64,000 bases of DNA from an uncultured Bizionia sp. GTDB taxonomy: Bacteria; Bacteroidota; Bacteroidia; Flavobacteriales; Flavobacteriaceae. Below are positions 45,131 through 54,427 of the stretch, piece by piece. The notes under the pieces are model-generated. The model saw only the letters and a list, made by a program, of their open reading frames with translations. It ran no database searches and was not told where the DNA came from. The first letter of the stretch is position 1, and each line of letters begins with the position of its first letter. The position numbers and the translations under genes were made by a program. The stretch is taken from contig CANMCF010000002.1 in assembly GCA_947496215.1 (NCBI GenBank), forward strand, positions 1 to 64,000, written 5' to 3'.

Positions 45131-47947
45131 TTATCCTACGATATTGACGATCTTGCCAGGTACTACGATTACTTTCTTTGGTTCACGTCCATCCAATTGA
45201 GCAATTGTCTTTTCGTGCGCCATTACTGTTTTTTCAATGTCTTCCTTGTTCATGTCCATTGGCAGCTCCAAGGTGAAACGCATCTTGCCATTGAATGAGA
45301 TTGGATAATTCTTGCTGCTTTCCACCAAATGACTCGCATCGAATGTCGGAAATGCGGCTGTCGAAATGGATTCATCATGTCCCAATTGGCTATATAGCTC
45401 TTCAGCAATATGTGGCGCATAAGGAGATATCAATGTCAATAGTGGTTCCAATATGGCTTTGCTGGTGCATTTTTGCGTCGTCAATTCGTTTACAGCAATC
45501 ATAAAGGTAGATACTGATGTGTTGAATGAGAAATTTTCGATGTCTTCCTCTACCTTCTTTATGGTCTTGTGCAACGTTTTCAAGTTGTCTTTCGTAGGCT
45601 CGGCATCGTTTACATTCAATCCATTTTCACCAACATACAATTTCCAAAGTTTCTTTAGGAAACCGTGTACTCCTGTAATTCCTGCCGTATTCCATGGTTT
45701 TGCTTGTTCCAAAGGCCCTAGGAACATTTCGTAGAGACGTAGGCTGTCTGCACCGTACTGCTCACAAATGTTATCTGGATTTACAACGTTGAACCAGCGT
45801 TTGGACATTTTTTCGACTTCACGTCCTACTATATACTGGTCATCTTCTAAAATGAATTCAGCGTCTTTATACTGAGGTTGCCAATGTCTTAGTTTTTCAA
45901 CATCTATTTCATCTGATGAATTGACAATATTGACATCGACTCTTATTTCCTCGACATCATAATCTTGTTTCAATCCTTTGGAAACATATTTGTTTGTACC
46001 CGATATTCTATAAATTATAGCACTGGTTCCCAATATCATCCCTTGGTTTATCAGCTTTTTAAAAGGTTCTTCAACATTAACGAATCCGCGATCTTTCAAT
46101 AGCTTCACCCAAAAGCGAGAGTATAGCAAATGGCCGGTGGCGTGCTCGCTTCCTCCAATGTATAAATCCACGTTTTCCCAATAGTCCAATGCGTCTTTGC
46201 TTGCAAAGGTTTCCGTTCTCATGGCATCTTCCATATAACGGAAGAAATACCAAGAGCTTCCTGCCCAGCCTGGCATTGTGTTCAATTCCAAAGGGTGAAC
46301 GGTAGTATTGTCTATCTTGTCGTTGCCAACAATGGCATTGCTTTCCGTACACCAAGCCCAAACATCTGCACGGCCCAACGGTGGTTCTCCAGTTTCGGTA
46401 GGAAGGTATTTTTCCACTTCTGGCAATTGTATTGGCAAATGTTTGCCATCTATCATTTGCGGCATTCCCTTAACGTAGTATACTGGGAAAGGTTCTCCCC
46501 AATAACGTTGTCTTGAGAATACGGCGTCTCGTAACCTGTAATTGGTCTTGCCTTTTCCTTGTTCCAATTGCTCCAATTCGTAAATGGCACGTTTGGTTGC
46601 TTTCTTGTAGTTCATCCCGTTTAGGAAATCACTATTGGCAATTATCGTTTTTTCCTTGTCGGCGAAGGCTTCTTCGGAGATATCGACGCCATCGAAGATG
46701 TTCGGGATGTCAATGCCGAAGTGCTTTGCAAAATCATAATCTCGTTGGTCTCCGCAAGGTACAGCCATTACTGCTCCAGTTCCGTAACTTGCCAACACGT
46801 AATCCCCAATCCAGATTTGTATCGGCTCCTTTGTGAATGGATGTTCTGCATAGGCTCCAGTAAATACACCAGAAATGGTCTTTACATCGGCCATACGTTC
46901 ACGTTCACTACGTTTTGCTGTTTTTTCTATGTAGGCTTCTACTGCCTCTGTTTGTTCTGGTGTGGTTATCTTGGCTACCAATTCGTGTTCTGGGGCCAAG
47001 GTCATGAAACTTACACCAAATATGGTGTCAGGTCGTGTTGTAAACACATCTATTGTGGCATCGTGATCATTCACATTGAAGGTCACACTTGCTCCAACTG
47101 ACTTCCCTATCCAGTTGCGTTGGCTTTCCTTCAAGGAATCCGTCCAATCTATCGTATCCAAACCTTGAAGCAAACGTTCTGCATATGCCGAGATACGCAT
47201 GCTCCATTGCGTCATCTTCTTACGAATGACAGGATGTCCTCCTCGTTCTGAAACACCATTCACTATTTCATCATTTGCCAGAACTGTTCCCAATGCTGGG
47301 CACCAGTTTACCTCAGTTTCGGCCAAATAGGTCAATCTATATTGTAGTAGTATTCTTTGTTGCGCTTCTGAAGACATCGCGTTCCATTCTTCAGCAGAAA
47401 AAGAACTAGTGTCGTCATCGCAAACTGCATTTATCGTCGTATTGCCTTCAGCGGAAAAGATAGATGTCAATTCTTTGATGTCTTTTGCTTTGTTGTCATC
47501 ATTGCAATAATACGATTCATATAATTGAATGAATATCCATTGTGTCCACTTGTAATATTCTGGGTTTGATGTTCGTACTTCCCTACTCCAATCGAAGGAG
47601 AAACCTATTTTGTCCAATTGTCTTCTATAGGTTGCGATGTTGGTTTCCGTGGTGAGGGCGGGATGCTGTCCAGTTTGAATGGCATATTGCTCTGCAGGCA
47701 AACCAAAGCTATCGTAACCTTGTGGATGCAATACGTTAAACCCCTTGTGGCGTTTGTAACGTGCATAGATGTCGCTGGCAATGTAGCCTAGTGGATGTCC
47801 TACGTGCAAACCTGCCCCACTTGGGTAAGGAAACATGTCCAATACATAATACTTTGGCTTGTCGCTGGCATTGGATGCTTTGAACGTTTGGTTTTTTGCC
47901 CAATGGTCTTGCCACTTCTTCTCTATGTCGTTAAAATCGTATTTCAT
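45131..47947 (-). CDS. leuS: Leucyl-tRNA synthetase
   Basis: A 938-aa class-I synthetase. The HIGH signature is HVGHPLGY (about 47-54), the CP1 editing domain has TTRPDTIFGVSF (about 300), and KMSKR is in VEKMSKRWFN. As in other Bacteroidetes there is an acidic insertion at about 150-195 (DDNKAKDIKELTSIFSAEG) and another before KMSKR (about 640-700). The protein charges tRNA-Leu. A TAAATTTG box stands upstream at 47974. Confidence 0.96.
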   Translation of the reverse strand: MKYDFNDIEKKWQDHWAKNQTFKASNASDKPKYYVLDMFPYPSGAGLHVGHPLGYIASDIYARYKRHKGFNVLHPQGYDSFGLPAEQYAIQTGQHPALTTETNIATYRRQLDKIGFSFDWSREVRTSNPEYYKWTQWIFIQLYESYYCNDDNKAKDIKELTSIFSAEGNTTINAVCDDDTSSFSAEEWNAMSSEAQQRILLQYRLTYLAETEVNWCPALGTVLANDEIVNGVSERGGHPVIRKKMTQWSMRISAYAERLLQGLDTIDWTDSLKESQRNWIGKSVGASVTFNVNDHDATIDVFTTRPDTIFGVSFMTLAPEHELVAKITTPEQTEAVEAYIEKTAKRSERERMADVKTISGVFTGAYAEHPFTKEPIQIWIGDYVLASYGTGAVMAVPCGDQRDYDFAKHFGIDIPNIFDGVDISEEAFADKEKTIIANSDFLNGMNYKKATKRAIYELEQLEQGKGKTNYRLRDAVFSRQRYWGEPFPVYYVKGMPQMIDGKHLPIQLPEVEKYLPTETGEPPLGRADVWAWCTESNAIVGNDKIDNTTVHPLELNTMPGWAGSSWYFFRYMEDAMRTETFASKDALDYWENVDLYIGGSEHATGHLLYSRFWVKLLKDRGFVNVEEPFKKLINQGMILGTSAIIYRISGTNKYVSKGLKQDYDVEEIRVDVNIVNSSDEIDVEKLRHWQPQYKDAEFILEDDQYIVGREVEKMSKRWFNVVNPDNICEQYGADSLRLYEMFLGPLEQAKPWNTAGITGVHGFLKKLWKLYVGENGLNVNDAEPTKDNLKTLHKTIKKVEEDIENFSFNTSVSTFMIAVNELTTQKCTSKAILEPLLTLISPYAPHIAEELYSQLGHDESISTAAFPTFDASHLVESSKNYPISFNGKMRFTLELPMDMNKEDIEKTVMAHEKTIAQLDGREPKKVIVVPGKIVNIVG

Positions 47948-47973
47948 CTATGTACTTGCTGGTTTCAAAGCCG

Positions 47974-47981
47974 CAAATTTA
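47974..47981 (-). promoter_or_regulatory. Putative -7 box for leuS
   Basis: TAAATTTG on the minus strand, 27 bases before the leuS ATG. Confidence 0.4.
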
Positions 47982-48015
47982 AGGGTATTGACTGACAATA
48001 AAAAGCCTATTGCCT

Positions 48016-48876
48016 CTAAAAAACAGGCTGTAGGAGATTCCCTGAGTAGAGCGTCCAAATCATAGATAGAATTGCAGAAACGTTAATGGCATACCCAAAG
48101 AGCTTCATTTGTGACAAGGTGTAAGGCCTATCTTTGAAAAACACGAAAACATCCAATAGTAGCCATAGTGAAAACCCAGCCAAAAACCCAGCCAGCACAT
48201 AATCTTGAAACCAAAAGAATAGAATGTTGGTTTCGACAAGCAACAAAGCCAACATTACGAACTTGGTGTTTTTTCTACCTATAAGCGTTGCTGTTGTCCT
48301 TTTTCCAGTCTTCAAGTCTGGCTCTATGTCCATGATCTCACCTGCAATGTGTGCTTGAAATGCAAATAGGGATAGGTATAGGATGGTTTGCCAAGGGAGC
48401 ATTTGCAAATCGTTCAACAATACGCTAAAGAAAGCGGTGACGACATAGCCTACCTGTATGAAGATTTCAAAAGGAGGCCTTTCCTTAATTCGAAAGGGTT
48501 TGAAATTGTATATTGCATTGATTGCTATCATAAAAAGAAGGAGTAGCAACATCCCAAAGCCTGAGTGGTATGTGAAATACACAATGAATGGTAGTATAAA
48601 AAGTGCTATTTTCCTTGGTACGGATGCCAATTGGGCTATGGAAGACCTTGCTCCAAACAAGAAATTGCCCTTCCTGTCGTTCACTGCATCTGCTTTTATG
48701 TCATTGTAATCATTGAGACCATAGACCAGATAGTTCAAGGGGAAGGTGACAAAGAACAGGCCAATCCAAAATATCGTGTTTTCCCAAAAATGTGTTTCTA
48801 GAGGGAATGGGACCAAGTAGATCCAAATTGTGGGAAACCATAGTCCAGGACGTGAAATTTTTAAATCTTGAAACAA
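48016..48876 (-). CDS. UbiA-family prenyltransferase
   Basis: A 286-aa inner-membrane protein with about eight or nine hydrophobic segments. The two aspartate motifs that hold the prenyl-diphosphate metal ions are NDYNDIKADAVND (about 56-68) and DIEPDLKTGKRT (about 185-196). The product could be a menaquinone, carotenoid or phospholipid-linked prenyl compound; similar short genes in Flavobacteria are often near carotenoid genes but none is seen here. No ATG exists in a sensible place: a TTG at 48876 is the likely start, since a stop codon lies four codons upstream. Confidence 0.86.
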   Translation of the reverse strand: MFQDLKISRPGLWFPTIWIYLVPFPLETHFWENTIFWIGLFFVTFPLNYLVYGLNDYNDIKADAVNDRKGNFLFGARSSIAQLASVPRKIALFILPFIVYFTYHSGFGMLLLLLFMIAINAIYNFKPFRIKERPPFEIFIQVGYVVTAFFSVLLNDLQMLPWQTILYLSLFAFQAHIAGEIMDIEPDLKTGKRTTATLIGRKNTKFVMLALLLVETNILFFWFQDYVLAGFLAGFSLWLLLDVFVFFKDRPYTLSQMKLFGYAINVSAILSMIWTLYSGNLLQPVF

Positions 48877-48980
48877 GTTGGTATGTTACAGTTTTGAGTT
48901 AGATTGTAAATTTAAACTTATTGAGGTTTGGAACAGCCATTCAAATAGATAAATCGACAGATCTGTGAACTTTTTTCTAA

Positions 48981-49016
48981 AAAATGATTTTTAATTTTAA
49001 AATTAAAAATCATTTT
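48981..49016. repeat. Perfect 36-bp AT-only palindrome in a divergent intergenic region
   Basis: 48981-48998 is the exact reverse complement of 48999-49016. It lies between the divergent ubiA-like gene and ftsX, so it is not at a gene end; it may be an operator or a 5'-UTR hairpin. Confidence 0.75.
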
Positions 49017-49080
49017 AAGCGTTCTAAAACGCAGGTATTTAATTTCTTTATTATTTTTACAGCGTAAATTACATTTCTTT

Positions 49081-49959
49081 ATGAGTTCATCTTTTGACAA
49101 ATACCAAAAACGTAGATTGATATCGTCTTACTTTTCCGTGGTTTTAAGTATTGCTTTGGTACTTTTCCTATTGGGATTGTTAGGACTTCTGGTGTTGAAT
49201 GCCAAAAAGGTGGCGGACCATTTCAAAGAACAAGTTACCGTTACCATATACTTGAAGGATTCTGCCAAGGAGATAGAAATCAAACAATTGGAAAAGAGTT
49301 TGGTTATGGCGGATTATGTGAAATCCACGGATTTTGTGTCAAAAGAGCAAGCTGCAGAGGCAATGAAAGCTGAAAGTGGTGAGGATTTCATGGACTTCTT
49401 GGGGTTTAATCCATTGAAGAATTCCATTGATGTACACTTGAAGGCGGATTTCGTTACCTCGGAAAAATTGGAGGACATTTCAAAAGAGGCCCTTTCAAAG
49501 AACTTTGTGGATGAGGTAAATTACGATAATGACTTGGTTGAGTTGATGAATGACAACGTGAAGAAAATAAGCTTTTGGGTTCTTGTAATCAGCGCGTTGT
49601 TTACCTTGATCGCCGTACTGCTTATAAATAGTTCCATTCGCTTGGCAGTTTACTCCAAGCGGTTCACCATCAAGACCATGCAGATGGTTGGGGCAACCAA
49701 ACGCTTTATTCGTCGTCCCTTTGTTTGGAGGAGTGTCCGTTTGGGAATCGTTGGTGCAGTTTTGGCATTAATGGGTATGGCTGTCGTGTTGTACTACATA
49801 AACAAAACTTTTCCAGAATTGGAACTGCTTAAAAAACCTATATTGATATCGGCTCTCTTTATGTTCGTTTTCGTATTGGGTATCTTCATTACTTGGATTT
49901 CAACCTTTTTTGCGACACAGCGCTTCTTGAATCTAAATACCGATAAACTCTACTATTAA
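49081..49959 (+). CDS. ftsX: Cell division protein FtsX
   Basis: A 292-aa inner-membrane protein. After one N-terminal transmembrane segment (VVLSIALVLFLLGLLGLLVL) comes a periplasmic domain of about 120 residues (HFKEQVTVTIYLKD), then three more segments in the FtsX permease fold. FtsX with FtsE controls cell-wall hydrolases at the septum. ftsE is not adjacent, as usual in Bacteroidetes. It heads the ftsX-DUF3098-uppP-truB set, here interrupted by a pseudogene. Confidence 0.93.
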   Translation: MSSSFDKYQKRRLISSYFSVVLSIALVLFLLGLLGLLVLNAKKVADHFKEQVTVTIYLKDSAKEIEIKQLEKSLVMADYVKSTDFVSKEQAAEAMKAESGEDFMDFLGFNPLKNSIDVHLKADFVTSEKLEDISKEALSKNFVDEVNYDNDLVELMNDNVKKISFWVLVISALFTLIAVLLINSSIRLAVYSKRFTIKTMQMVGATKRFIRRPFVWRSVRLGIVGAVLALMGMAVVLYYINKTFPELELLKKPILISALFMFVFVLGIFITWISTFFATQRFLNLNTDKLYY

Positions 49960-50092
49960 CATTTAACAGCTTTTAACTTTTTACTTAACAATAATTGGCA
50001 AGATTGCTAGTTATATTTACCTAACCAATAACCACATTCTCATCTGACCATACCAATACTTTAATTATTTGTCAATCTTAAAATCAACAATC

Positions 50093-50473
50093 ATGAAACG
50101 AATAACTTTTGTATTAGCAGGTATTGTAATGATAACCGTTTTTGTATTAACGTCCCAAAAGATCTTTGAGGACAATAGCATAAAATATGTAAAGGTAGAT
50201 GCAAACAAACACCATATAAAAGCCATATACGATTAGGGGTGAAATTGTCTTACCCGATGAAAAAGGCCTTTTCGCTAATGGCCAGCCTGACCTTGTTGCT
50301 AATCTTACATCATCAATGGAGTATTGAAGCAAAATTTAAATTTAGAAACTCTTAACGCTGCAGTTTTAAATAAAACCGTTACTTTGCACTTACCAAAATT
50401 TATAATTGGCACTTCGGAGGATATTGCACGACTTGCAATTGACAATGAGGTCATTTTTACAGAATTTGATTAG
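50093..50473 (+). pseudogene. Small envelope-protein gene with two frameshifts
   Basis: The first frame encodes a 47-aa piece with a membrane signal (MKRITFVLAGIVMITVFVL) and stops at 50234. The next frame continues with PYTIRGEIVLPDEKGLFANG to a stop at 50325, and the first frame resumes with LKQNLNLETLNAAVLNK to a stop at 50471. An extra A in the run near 50218 and a missing T near 50323 would restore one frame of about 126 residues. The reconstructed product has an N-terminal anchor and a small soluble domain of unknown family. It sits between ftsX and DUF3098. Confidence 0.72.
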
Positions 50474-50484
50474 CGTACTAGACC

Positions 50485-50757
50485 ATGGGACAAAAGAAAA
50501 TTAAAGAACAGAGCAAAAACAACAACGAGTTCATCTTTGGGAAAAGAAACTATAAATTTATGTTCATAGGATTAATTTGCATTGCACTTGGCTTTATTTT
50601 AATGTCAGGTGGAGGTAGTGATGATCCAAATGTATTTAATGAGGACATCTTTAGTTTTAGACGCATCCGCTTGGCACCGACTTTGGTGTTGATAGGATTT
50701 GGTATTCAAATTTATGCCATTTTAACAGGTAAAGGCGATTCCGAAACCAAAAAATAA
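50485..50757 (+). CDS. DUF3098 membrane protein
   Basis: A 90-aa protein with two hydrophobic segments (KFMFIGLICIALGFILMSG and LAPTLVLIGFGIQIYAIL) and basic ends. Found between ftsX and uppP in many Bacteroidetes, suggesting a link to the envelope or division, but with no known function. Confidence 0.85.
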   Translation: MGQKKIKEQSKNNNEFIFGKRNYKFMFIGLICIALGFILMSGGGSDDPNVFNEDIFSFRRIRLAPTLVLIGFGIQIYAILTGKGDSETKK

Positions 50758-50802
50758 ACTTCAAACACTTTTTTGATTCTTCTAATTTGATATTTTTGTC
50801 GA

Positions 50803-51615
50803 ATGGATTTAATAGACGCTATCATTTTAGCAATAATTGAGGGTATCACAGAATATCTACCAGTGTCCTCTACGGGACACATGATAATTGCATCATCATT
50901 TATGAAAATTGCAAGTGATGATTTTACAAAATTGTTTACCATCGTCATACAACTTGGAGCGATTCTGGCCGTTGTGATATTGTATTGGAAGCGTTTTTTT
51001 CAAAGTTTGGATTTTTACTTCAAGCTTCTTGTTGCTTTCATACCTGCGGTTGTTTTGGGGTTGCTTTTGAACGATGTCATAGACGATTTGTTGGAAAGCC
51101 CAGTAACAGTTGCCATTTCTTTGATAATAGGAGGTTTCATTCTATTGAAAGTGGATGATTGGTTCAAATCCAATGAAGTGTTCGATGAATCGGATCCAAC
51201 GGCTCATACGGAGATAAGTTATGCGACTGCCCTGAAAATAGGTTTTTTCCAAACCTTGGCCATGATTCCTGGAACTTCCAGAAGTGGAGCGACAATTGTT
51301 GGGGGAATGACTCAAAGGTTAAACCGTAAAACAGCGGCAGAATTTTCTTTTTTCCTTGCTGTTCCAACCATGTTGGGAGCCACTGCCAAAAAATTGTATG
51401 ATTATTACCAAGCAGGTTTCTCATTGAGTGGAGACCAGATAAATTATTTGATAGTTGGCAATGTCATTGCCTTCGTCGTTGCATTGATAGCCATAAGGTC
51501 CTTTATAGATTATTTGAGCAAGAAGGGATTCAAATTGTTTGGTTATTATCGTATCATTTTGGGAATAGTCTTATTGGTTATTCATTTTTTCATCTATAGT
51601 TTAACCACGATCTAA
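50803..51615 (+). CDS. uppP: Undecaprenyl-diphosphatase
   Basis: A 270-aa inner-membrane phosphatase that recycles undecaprenyl diphosphate for peptidoglycan synthesis. The two active-site motifs are [14 protein letters not shown] (about 13-26) and [10 protein letters not shown] (about 157-166), with about eight membrane helices. Its last base overlaps the truB start, so the two are cotranscribed. Confidence 0.95.
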   Translation: MDLIDAIILAIIEGITEYLPVSSTGHMIIASSFMKIASDDFTKLFTIVIQLGAILAVVILYWKRFFQSLDFYFKLLVAFIPAVVLGLLLNDVIDDLLESPVTVAISLIIGGFILLKVDDWFKSNEVFDESDPTAHTEISYATALKIGFFQTLAMIPGTSRSGATIVGGMTQRLNRKTAAEFSFFLAVPTMLGATAKKLYDYYQAGFSLSGDQINYLIVGNVIAFVVALIAIRSFIDYLSKKGFKLFGYYRIILGIVLLVIHFFIYSLTTI

Positions 51616-52304
51616 TGTTGACAGCCGAAGATTATCAATCCGGACAGGTTTTGTTAATAGACAAACCTCTCAATTGGACCTCATTTCAAGTGGTGAACAA
51701 ATTGCGTTGGGAAATTCGCCAAGCCTTCAACATAAAAAAAATAAAGGTTGGGCACGCTGGAACCTTGGATCCATTGGCTACTGGTCTATTGGTGATTTGT
51801 ACTGGTAAGATGACGAAGCAAATAGATTCGTTTCAAGGACAAACAAAGGAATATACAGGTACCATTGTCTTGGGTAGCACGACACCATCCTATGATTTGG
51901 AATCAGAGATAAACGAAACCTTTCCTACAGATCACATTACCGAAGACTTGATTCATAAGGCCACAAAACAGTTTGTTGGGGAGATAGATCAATTTCCACC
52001 TGTATTCTCGGCTTTGAAAAAAGATGGTAAACGCCTCTACGAATATGCTAGGGCAGGAGAAGCTGTCGAGGTTAAATCCAGAAAGATTACCATCGAAGCC
52101 TTCGAAATCACCAAGATAGAAAACGACAATGTCGATTTTAGAGTAGTTTGCAGCAAAGGGACTTACATTCGTTCGTTGGCAAACGACTTTGGGAAAGCAT
52201 TGCAATCAGGTGGGTATCTGTCTGCCTTGAGACGTACGAAGATTGGAGATTTCAATGTGTCCAATGCAACTTCCATCGAAACATTCATAAAAGAATTGCA
52301 GTAG
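51615..52304 (+). CDS. truB: tRNA pseudouridine-55 synthase
   Basis: A 229-aa enzyme that makes pseudouridine at position 55 of tRNAs. The catalytic Asp is in HAGTLDPLATGLL (about residue 53), and KYTGTIVLG-like and SKGTYIRSLAND motifs follow. The C-terminal PUA-like part is short, as in other Bacteroidetes. It follows uppP directly. Confidence 0.95.
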   Translation: MLTAEDYQSGQVLLIDKPLNWTSFQVVNKLRWEIRQAFNIKKIKVGHAGTLDPLATGLLVICTGKMTKQIDSFQGQTKEYTGTIVLGSTTPSYDLESEINETFPTDHITEDLIHKATKQFVGEIDQFPPVFSALKKDGKRLYEYARAGEAVEVKSRKITIEAFEITKIENDNVDFRVVCSKGTYIRSLANDFGKALQSGGYLSALRRTKIGDFNVSNATSIETFIKELQ

Positions 52305-52361
52305 AAGGGAGCAAACGGAATAGTTATTGATAAGATCCTTTTATCTAAAACTAATCGATGC

Positions 52362-52906
52362 ATGCGGTATTCATTTTTTGTGCTACTCCTAAGTAGTTCA
52401 CTATCCTTGTTTTCCCAAGATGACAATCCGGAAATTCACAAGGGAGCTTTTTATAAACTGTCCTTGGCTGGTACGGTAACCACCAACGAGGATATAGATT
52501 TGGCAGATGATTACAATGACAATCTCTTTGAATTCGATGCTTTTTTTTTAATGCAGCAGTAGGCTATCAATTCGACTCACGAGCATCCATAGGGGTTAAC
52601 TTCGAATATGACAGACATAGAAAATTGGACTTGAATTTCTTTCCCGTGTATTTGAGTTTTAGATACAACATCATTAAAAATGATGACAACCTATTTATAA
52701 GAGGAGGTTATGGGAGGTTGCTCAATGTCGGAAGTTCTTTCGAGGTGGGTAATATGTACAAGACGGGTTTGGGCTATCAGATCTTCGATGGGAACATCAG
52801 GAATTCTTTCTTGATTGGAGTCGATTTCACAAGAAAAAGCTTTGGTTTTAGGAGGCTGGATAAACTTTCGAGTGTATCTATTTTCTTGGAATTTCAGTTT
52901 TTTTGA
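52362..52906 (+). pseudogene. Outer-membrane beta-barrel gene with poly-T frameshift
   Basis: A signal peptide (MRYSFFVLLLSSSLSLFSQ) and about 47 further residues run into a tract of nine T (52541-52549), after which the frame meets a stop at 52561. In the next frame the coding continues without a break as NAAVGYQFDSRASIGVNFEYD and ends in the aromatic LEFQFF, typical of an outer-membrane barrel. Ten or seven T would give one protein of about 181 or 180 residues. The gene is either phase-variable and OFF here, a recent pseudogene, or a read error. Confidence 0.78.
52541..52549 (+). repeat. Homopolymer of nine T at a frameshift
   Basis: Lies exactly at the frame break of the beta-barrel gene. 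Confidence 0.88.
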
Positions 52907-52974
52907 TCTTTTTTGCTTATTTTGAGCGTATATAAAGAACTATCCCTCTATCTATTTGTTTTATTTAACCTTAT

Positions 52975-53697
52975 TTGAAATTGAAAAATTCACATAAAGC
53001 ATTGGCTATTACGCTCCTCCTTACGGGAACGCTAATTCTCTCCATAATTAATTTGAGTATTCACAAGTTGAATGTTGACGATGCCGAAATGCTGGTAGAC
53101 GTAGAAATGATGGAAGAGGAGATTCAAGAAGAGGTTTTGCCAGAAATCGACGAGAACTCCAAGCAAACCAACATGGGTTTCAACGAGACAAAAAAGTACA
53201 AGCACTTTGCACAGGCATATAAGCCCATTGCTCCTCCAAAGGATTATGATTACACCAAATACAATGCGAGAAACGATAAACCTTCCGAGGAAGAAAAAGT
53301 AGAAGAGAGTACAGAGAGTTCCAGCATAAAAAACGATGAGTTAACCTCTTTTGAAAGTGTGAATAGCATTTTGAACAAACGATCCAATGCAACGACTTCC
53401 AAAACAGAAGCTTCGGCAAATATGAATAGTACCATCACATATTCCCTAGTAGGAAGAACGGACGAGCACTTGCCCATTCCCATCTATCTTTGTGAAGCCA
53501 ATGGCAAAATAATAATTAACATTACCGTAAATGCCTTTGGTAAGGTTGTCGAGGCCTATGTGAACAACGCATCGACTTCCTCAAATGAATGTTTGCGAGA
53601 CCATGCGATTGAGTATGCAAAAAAAGCTCGATTTGATGGTTCCGACAAAACCTCCCAAGTAGGATCTATTACCTTTAACTTCAAAGGGAAGAGATGA
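52975..53697 (+). CDS. TonB-like periplasmic protein
   Basis: A 240-aa protein with one N-terminal membrane anchor (ALAITLLLTGTLILSIINLS), a long acidic, Ser-rich spacer (about 45-165), and a C-terminal domain of 70 residues (EANGKIIINITVNAFGKVVEAYV ... DGSDKTSQVGSITFNFKGKR) in the style of TonB energy transducers. It would couple proton-motive force to outer-membrane receptors. The start is TTG at 52975 (or 52981); no ATG fits. exbB/exbD are not nearby. Confidence 0.75.
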   Translation: MKLKNSHKALAITLLLTGTLILSIINLSIHKLNVDDAEMLVDVEMMEEEIQEEVLPEIDENSKQTNMGFNETKKYKHFAQAYKPIAPPKDYDYTKYNARNDKPSEEEKVEESTESSSIKNDELTSFESVNSILNKRSNATTSKTEASANMNSTITYSLVGRTDEHLPIPIYLCEANGKIIINITVNAFGKVVEAYVNNASTSSNECLRDHAIEYAKKARFDGSDKTSQVGSITFNFKGKR

Positions 53698-53725
53698 AGT
53701 TCAAAACAAACCTTTGCATTATGTA

Positions 53726-54346
53726 CTAAGCCCTCATTAGATCTAAGAGATCTTCAATGGCATTTTGCCCTTTGTCCTTGTTGTACCATTGTTGTAGGTC
53801 CTCTTTGAATTCCGGTGTTAATTCCCCATGTTCGGCCTTATAGTCATCAACCAATTTAGTTGCTTCTTTAGGTCTAGGACCAAAGGTGTTAATGACTTCT
53901 CCCGTTGCACCGTCCAACATGATCAACTTGGGGATGGATTTTCCTCCGTTGGTCAAAAACTGGTTCATCAATGCTTCGTTTTCATCTCGCAGGACGACTT
54001 TGAAATCGATTTTGTCATTCAATGAGGCAAGCTTGTTCATTACTGGCATTAAATGAGCTGCATCACCACACCAACTTTCTGTGAGCACCAACCATGTAAC
54101 CTCTTTGTTTAAATTGGATGCTTTTTCTTTGGCTTTCTCGGAAATCTTCACGGTTTTGTCCCAACGTTTCATACGTCTGTCATTTAGCATCGTGTAATTT
54201 ATCAAAGCCTCGGTTTGTGCTTCTCCAGTAGTAGCCTTGTCCATTGACAACTGTCTTACTAAATCCCTGTAGTCTCCATAGCTCGTGCTCTTCTCCAAAC
54301 TATCGGCTATTATTTTGTTTAAATCTGTCTGCTGTATTGTTTTCAT
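53726..54346 (-). CDS. Thioredoxin-fold protein with single active-site cysteine
   Basis: A 206-aa cytoplasmic protein. Residues about 85-170 are a thioredoxin fold (LVLTESWCGDAAHLMPVMNKLA ... GGKSIPKLIMLD with the cis-proline). The usual CxxC is WCGDA, so only one Cys remains; dithiol exchange is unlikely and a monothiol or binding role is more plausible. An N-terminal helical part (1-80) and a C-terminal tail (170-206) complete it. It has no signal peptide. Confidence 0.85.
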   Translation of the reverse strand: MKTIQQTDLNKIIADSLEKSTSYGDYRDLVRQLSMDKATTGEAQTEALINYTMLNDRRMKRWDKTVKISEKAKEKASNLNKEVTWLVLTESWCGDAAHLMPVMNKLASLNDKIDFKVVLRDENEALMNQFLTNGGKSIPKLIMLDGATGEVINTFGPRPKEATKLVDDYKAEHGELTPEFKEDLQQWYNKDKGQNAIEDLLDLMRA

Positions 54347-54427
54347 GATATAAAATTACTGTATCTTTTTATATTTTAAGATACAGTCCTTACATTAGTA
54401 GATAATTTTAATAATCCTTACAATGTC

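Noticed and set aside
50257-50355. 32-codon ATG frame with a hydrophobic stretch inside the pseudogene
   Set aside because: The other frames join into a longer sensible protein, so this is a shadow.
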